Below are positions 25,284 to 27,762 of a stretch of DNA of 27,762 nucleotides, one piece after another (position 1 is the stretch's first letter; the number at the start of each line of letters is the position of its first letter). The stretch spans positions 1 to 27,762 of the forward strand of contig JADBKA010000040.1 of NCBI GenBank assembly GCA_014896635.1. Direction: 5' to 3'. The translations under genes were made by a program, and so were the position numbers. The stretch is from Ktedonobacteraceae bacterium (GTDB taxonomy: Bacteria; Chloroflexota; Ktedonobacteria; Ktedonobacterales; Ktedonobacteraceae). A model generated the notes under the pieces. It had not been told where the DNA came from. It did no database searches and saw nothing but the letters and a program-made list of their open reading frames with translations.

Positions 25284-26671
25284 GGATGAATGGAAAGGAA
25301 GGCACGATCAAAGCCGCTGAAGCACAGGCAGAAAACGTGCTGCTCCAGGCAGAGGAAATCAGTTTTGGGTATGGAGCGCAACCGCTGCTGTACAACGTCT
25401 CATTACGTGTGCGCGCAACTGAGATGGTGGGCTTGCTGGGACCAAACGGGTCGGGCAAGACCACCCTGTTGCGCCTGTTAAGTGGTATACTGATTCCACA
25501 GCAAGGGCAGATCCTGCTGGCAGGACGAGATGCTCGCACCTGGGGACGGCGTGGCATGGCGCGGCGTGTGGCAGTCGTGCCACAGGAATTGCATATGCCC
25601 TATGCCTACACCGTCGAGCATATGGTCAGTCTTGGTCGCATGCCATTCGTGCGTAGCTTCTTCGGTTCGTTCACTCAACGGGATGAAGCCATTGTGCGAG
25701 ACGCAATGGCGGCAACCGGCGTAAGCGAACTGGCAGAGCGTGTTTTTAACGAGCTAAGCGGGGGAGAACGACAGCGCACCCTGCTGGCGATGGCGCTGGC
25801 TCAGCAGCCACTTGTTCTGCTGCTTGACGAGCCAACTTCACATCTTGATATTAAATATCAGATAGAAACGCTGGAATTGTTGCAGCAGTTGAACAGAGAA
25901 CGTGGCATCACAGTTGTTGCCGCCATGCACGACCTCAACCTGGCTGCGCGCTATTTCCCGCGCCTCGTGCTCTTCCAGCGGGGAGTGGTCGCCGACGGCT
26001 CCCCGGCGGAAGTGCTTGAGCCGGGGCTGCTCAGTCGTGTCTATGGCGTGAAGGTGCAGGTAGGGATTCTACGTGGATCGGAGTATCTCAGCGTACTACC
26101 ACCGGCGGACAGGCAGAAGGCTGAGACAGGGAATGAAAGAGCACAGCCACGAGTACACGTGATGGCTGGCGGCGGTTCGGGCGAATTGCTGATGCGGGCG
26201 CTGGCCGACGAACACATTCCCTTTGTGGCCGGAGCACTCAATATTGGCGATAGCGACCATACGCTGGCGCTGCGACTGGCCGATGAGGTAATTACTGAGC
26301 AGCCCTACGCGCCAGTTGCTGCGACAACGCTAGAAAAAGTGCGCGCAAGCCTCGCGCATGCGGATGTGCTGGTGATCTGTCCCGTTCCAATAGGACCGGG
26401 CAACCTGGCATTGCTCAAAGAAGCATTGCTGGCGGCTCAGCAAGGATGTCTTGTCGTGCTGCTGGCAGATCCCGCCATACAGAGCGTCTGCGCTCCGGCT
26501 GAGCCAATAGCAACCGATGATGGCCCCATCATGCAGACTGGCATGGTGGCGCGCGACTATACCGGCGGGCTGGCGCTGGCGCTGGTTCGCCAGTTATTGC
26601 AGTCCGGCGCCCTGGTGCTCAACTCACCCGGAGAAGTGCTGAAACTGCTCAGACAAAAAATAGTTATTTAA
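25277..26671 (+). CDS. btuD: cobalamin ABC transporter ATPase with C-terminal extension
   Basis: The 464-residue protein overlaps btuC by seven bases. The ATPase half shows Walker A GPNGSGKT at 55-62, Q-loop Gln103, signature LSGGE at 160-164, Walker B LVLLLDEP at 179-186 and H-loop His218, as in FepC/BtuD. An extra domain of about 170 residues follows from residue 292: VHVMAGGGSGELLMRALADE, NIGDSDHTLALRLADEV and later SPGEVLKLLRQK. It looks Rossmann-like with a glycine-rich loop. Similar extensions occur in some B12-type ATPases of archaea and other bacteria; their role is unclear, and regulation or corrinoid handling is a guess. Confidence 0.9.
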   Translation: MVRMNGKEGTIKAAEAQAENVLLQAEEISFGYGAQPLLYNVSLRVRATEMVGLLGPNGSGKTTLLRLLSGILIPQQGQILLAGRDARTWGRRGMARRVAVVPQELHMPYAYTVEHMVSLGRMPFVRSFFGSFTQRDEAIVRDAMAATGVSELAERVFNELSGGERQRTLLAMALAQQPLVLLLDEPTSHLDIKYQIETLELLQQLNRERGITVVAAMHDLNLAARYFPRLVLFQRGVVADGSPAEVLEPGLLSRVYGVKVQVGILRGSEYLSVLPPADRQKAETGNERAQPRVHVMAGGGSGELLMRALADEHIPFVAGALNIGDSDHTLALRLADEVITEQPYAPVAATTLEKVRASLAHADVLVICPVPIGPGNLALLKEALLAAQQGCLVVLLADPAIQSVCAPAEPIATDDGPIMQTGMVARDYTGGLALALVRQLLQSGALVLNSPGEVLKLLRQKIVI

Positions 26672-26681
26672 GAGGTAGCTC

Positions 26682-27158
26682 ATGGACCCACAGATCAAGA
26701 AACGTGTACTGCGTACGTTCACGTATGGCCTCTATGTTGTCATGTGCGCCGATAGCGGCGAGGTTAACGGCTTTACCGCGAACTGGCTCACACAGGTTTC
26801 TTTCGAGCCACCACTACTCGCCGTCTCGGTCGAGAACGACTCCAAATCACTGCCGATGATTCAGCGCAGCCGCAAATTTACTGTCAACGTCCTGCGCTCA
26901 GGCCAGCGCGACCTGGCTGGCCACCTGGGCAAATCGGCAATCAAGTATCCCGACAAGCTCGCCAGCATTGAGTATACGCTGCTGCCGGGCGGACAGCCTA
27001 TCCTGAACGCTGCACTGGCCTGGGTCGCCTGCGAGATGCGCTCAAGCATCGAAGCCGGCGATTCCACGTTGATCGTTGGTGAAGTCGTCGATGCCGGGAT
27101 GCTAGCCGAAGGAGCGCCCCTCACGATGGCCGAGTCCGGCTTCCGCCACGCTGGCTAA
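26682..27158 (+). CDS. flavin reductase family (FMN-binding) protein
   Basis: The 158-residue protein has the split-barrel flavin reductase pattern: VNGFTANWLTQVSFEPPLLA (FMN phosphate and isoalloxazine contacts), KSLPMIQRSRKFTVNVL and a C-terminal STLIVGEVVDAG. It starts 10 bases after btuD with an AAGAGG site, so it is likely in the B12-controlled operon. Members reduce flavins with NAD(P)H; corrin reductases such as Brucella CobR belong to this superfamily. A role in reducing imported cob(III)alamin is a plausible inference from context only. Confidence 0.82.
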   Translation: MDPQIKKRVLRTFTYGLYVVMCADSGEVNGFTANWLTQVSFEPPLLAVSVENDSKSLPMIQRSRKFTVNVLRSGQRDLAGHLGKSAIKYPDKLASIEYTLLPGGQPILNAALAWVACEMRSSIEAGDSTLIVGEVVDAGMLAEGAPLTMAESGFRHAG

Positions 27159-27244
27159 CCAGGCGTGGGTACGCTTGAAGGTCCAGCGCGCATTTCAAAG
27201 ACAACTCTTCCCAGACCGGTTGCCAGGCAACGCCAGGCCCACAT

Positions 27245-27274
27245 TTGCACGGCAGGCGGACTGCGTGCTATGCT
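27245..27274 (+). promoter_or_regulatory. candidate promoter of the HIT-family gene
   Basis: TTGCAC and TATGCT are spaced by 18 bases, with TGC directly before the -10 (extended -10). The start of transcription would lie about 40 bases before the gene. Confidence 0.5.
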
Positions 27275-27319
27275 TAACATTGGTTTCGCAGGATCTGTAA
27301 TTTCAAGGGAGTTTACCGT

Positions 27320-27762
27320 ATGCAAGGAGGGAGCAATGTCTCCCTGGATGGTGCCTCTGCAACGACTGAATGCGCCTTCTGCCAGCGCAGCAGTATCGCA
27401 GACCACATCTTGAAGGAGACAGCCACCTTTCGCGTTGTAGCCGACCACGCCCCGCTGGTAGAGGGCCACCTGTTGATCATACCCCGCGAGCACTATACCT
27501 GTTATGGAGACGTCCCTGCTGCGCTAGATGCTGAGCTTTTTACCTTTAAGCAGGAAGTACGGCGTTTTTTCAACCGGTTCTACGATCCGCCTGTCTTCTG
27601 GGAGCATGGCATCTTCCGGCAAACCGTCTTTCACGCCCATCTCCACTGCTTCCCCTTTGGAGCAATTCCTTATGATCTCGCCACCGGCCTACACGCGCTT
27701 ACCATCAATACGCAGGATGATATTCGGGCCTGGCATGCCACGCACGGCCACTACTTCTATCT
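27320..27762 (+). CDS. HIT-family protein, 3' end outside the window
   Basis: 147 codons are visible. An N-terminal CAFC motif is followed by the HIT fold landmarks FRVVADHAPLVEGHLLIIPR and the histidine triad in FHAHLHCFP (His-x-His-x-His). HIT proteins are nucleotide hydrolases or transferases acting on substrates such as AMP-lysine or dinucleoside polyphosphates; CxxC-bearing forms often bind zinc. The ATG follows AAGGGAG. A separate promoter-like sequence suggests it is not part of the B12 operon. The remaining sequence continues past the edge, so the length cannot be compared with the family. Confidence 0.85.
   Translation, partial: MQGGSNVSLDGASATTECAFCQRSSIADHILKETATFRVVADHAPLVEGHLLIIPREHYTCYGDVPAALDAELFTFKQEVRRFFNRFYDPPVFWEHGIFRQTVFHAHLHCFPFGAIPYDLATGLHALTINTQDDIRAWHATHGHYFY

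Noticed and set aside
27155..27493. Minus-strand ORF at the right end
   Set aside because: It overlaps the HIT-family gene on the plus strand, which has the histidine triad and a ribosome site.

Overview
The window reads as a chromosomal segment of a free-living bacterium. My best guess is Chloroflexota, class Ktedonobacteria. This is an inference from gene style (a multi-intein class II ribonucleotide reductase, a group 3b-type [NiFe] hydrogenase, IS605-type TnpB, many lineage-specific small proteins), not from a marker gene. No rRNA, tRNA or CRISPR array was seen.

Left part (1-10.0 kb): the first bases of an Nramp-like metal transporter and cinA run leftwards. Divergent from them is nrdJ, a B12-dependent ribonucleotide reductase interrupted by three LAGLIDADG inteins, two of them placed directly before catalytic cysteines. 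A pair of NrdR-like boxes spaced 31 bp lies upstream of it. Next comes a MarR regulator that appears to be made from a leaderless mRNA, then two long palindromes and an MFS efflux gene broken by what looks like loss of one copy of an 8-bp tandem repeat.

Middle (10.1-15.3 kb): a compact operon for a cytosolic NAD(P)-linked [NiFe] hydrogenase (beta, gamma, small and large subunits plus maturation endopeptidase), with a cyclic-nucleotide-binding-domain protein inserted between the beta and gamma genes. A bidirectional hairpin separates it from a convergent hsp20 gene.

Accessory stretch (15.7-20.5 kb, mostly minus strand): a TnpB with a relocated-looking RuvC glutamate sits 19 nt upstream of hsp20. 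Then come two decayed small genes and a string of five small unrecognised genes (a cross-brace zinc protein, a 75-aa protein, a one-pass membrane protein with a proline-rich cytosolic half, a 92-aa acidic protein, a 101-aa protein). Divergent from them is a 70-aa helix-turn-helix protein. The intergenic region holds repeated TTGCTA/TAGCAA motifs and a duplicated promoter segment.

Right part (20.7-27.8 kb): an orphan LevR-type sigma-54 activator with PRD and PTS-like domains runs leftwards. Divergent from it is a cobalamin riboswitch followed by btuC, a btuD with a long C-terminal extension, and a flavin-reductase-family gene, then a HIT-family protein cut by the window end. Cobalamin links both ends of the window: the B12 importer on the right could supply the cofactor needed by NrdJ on the left.
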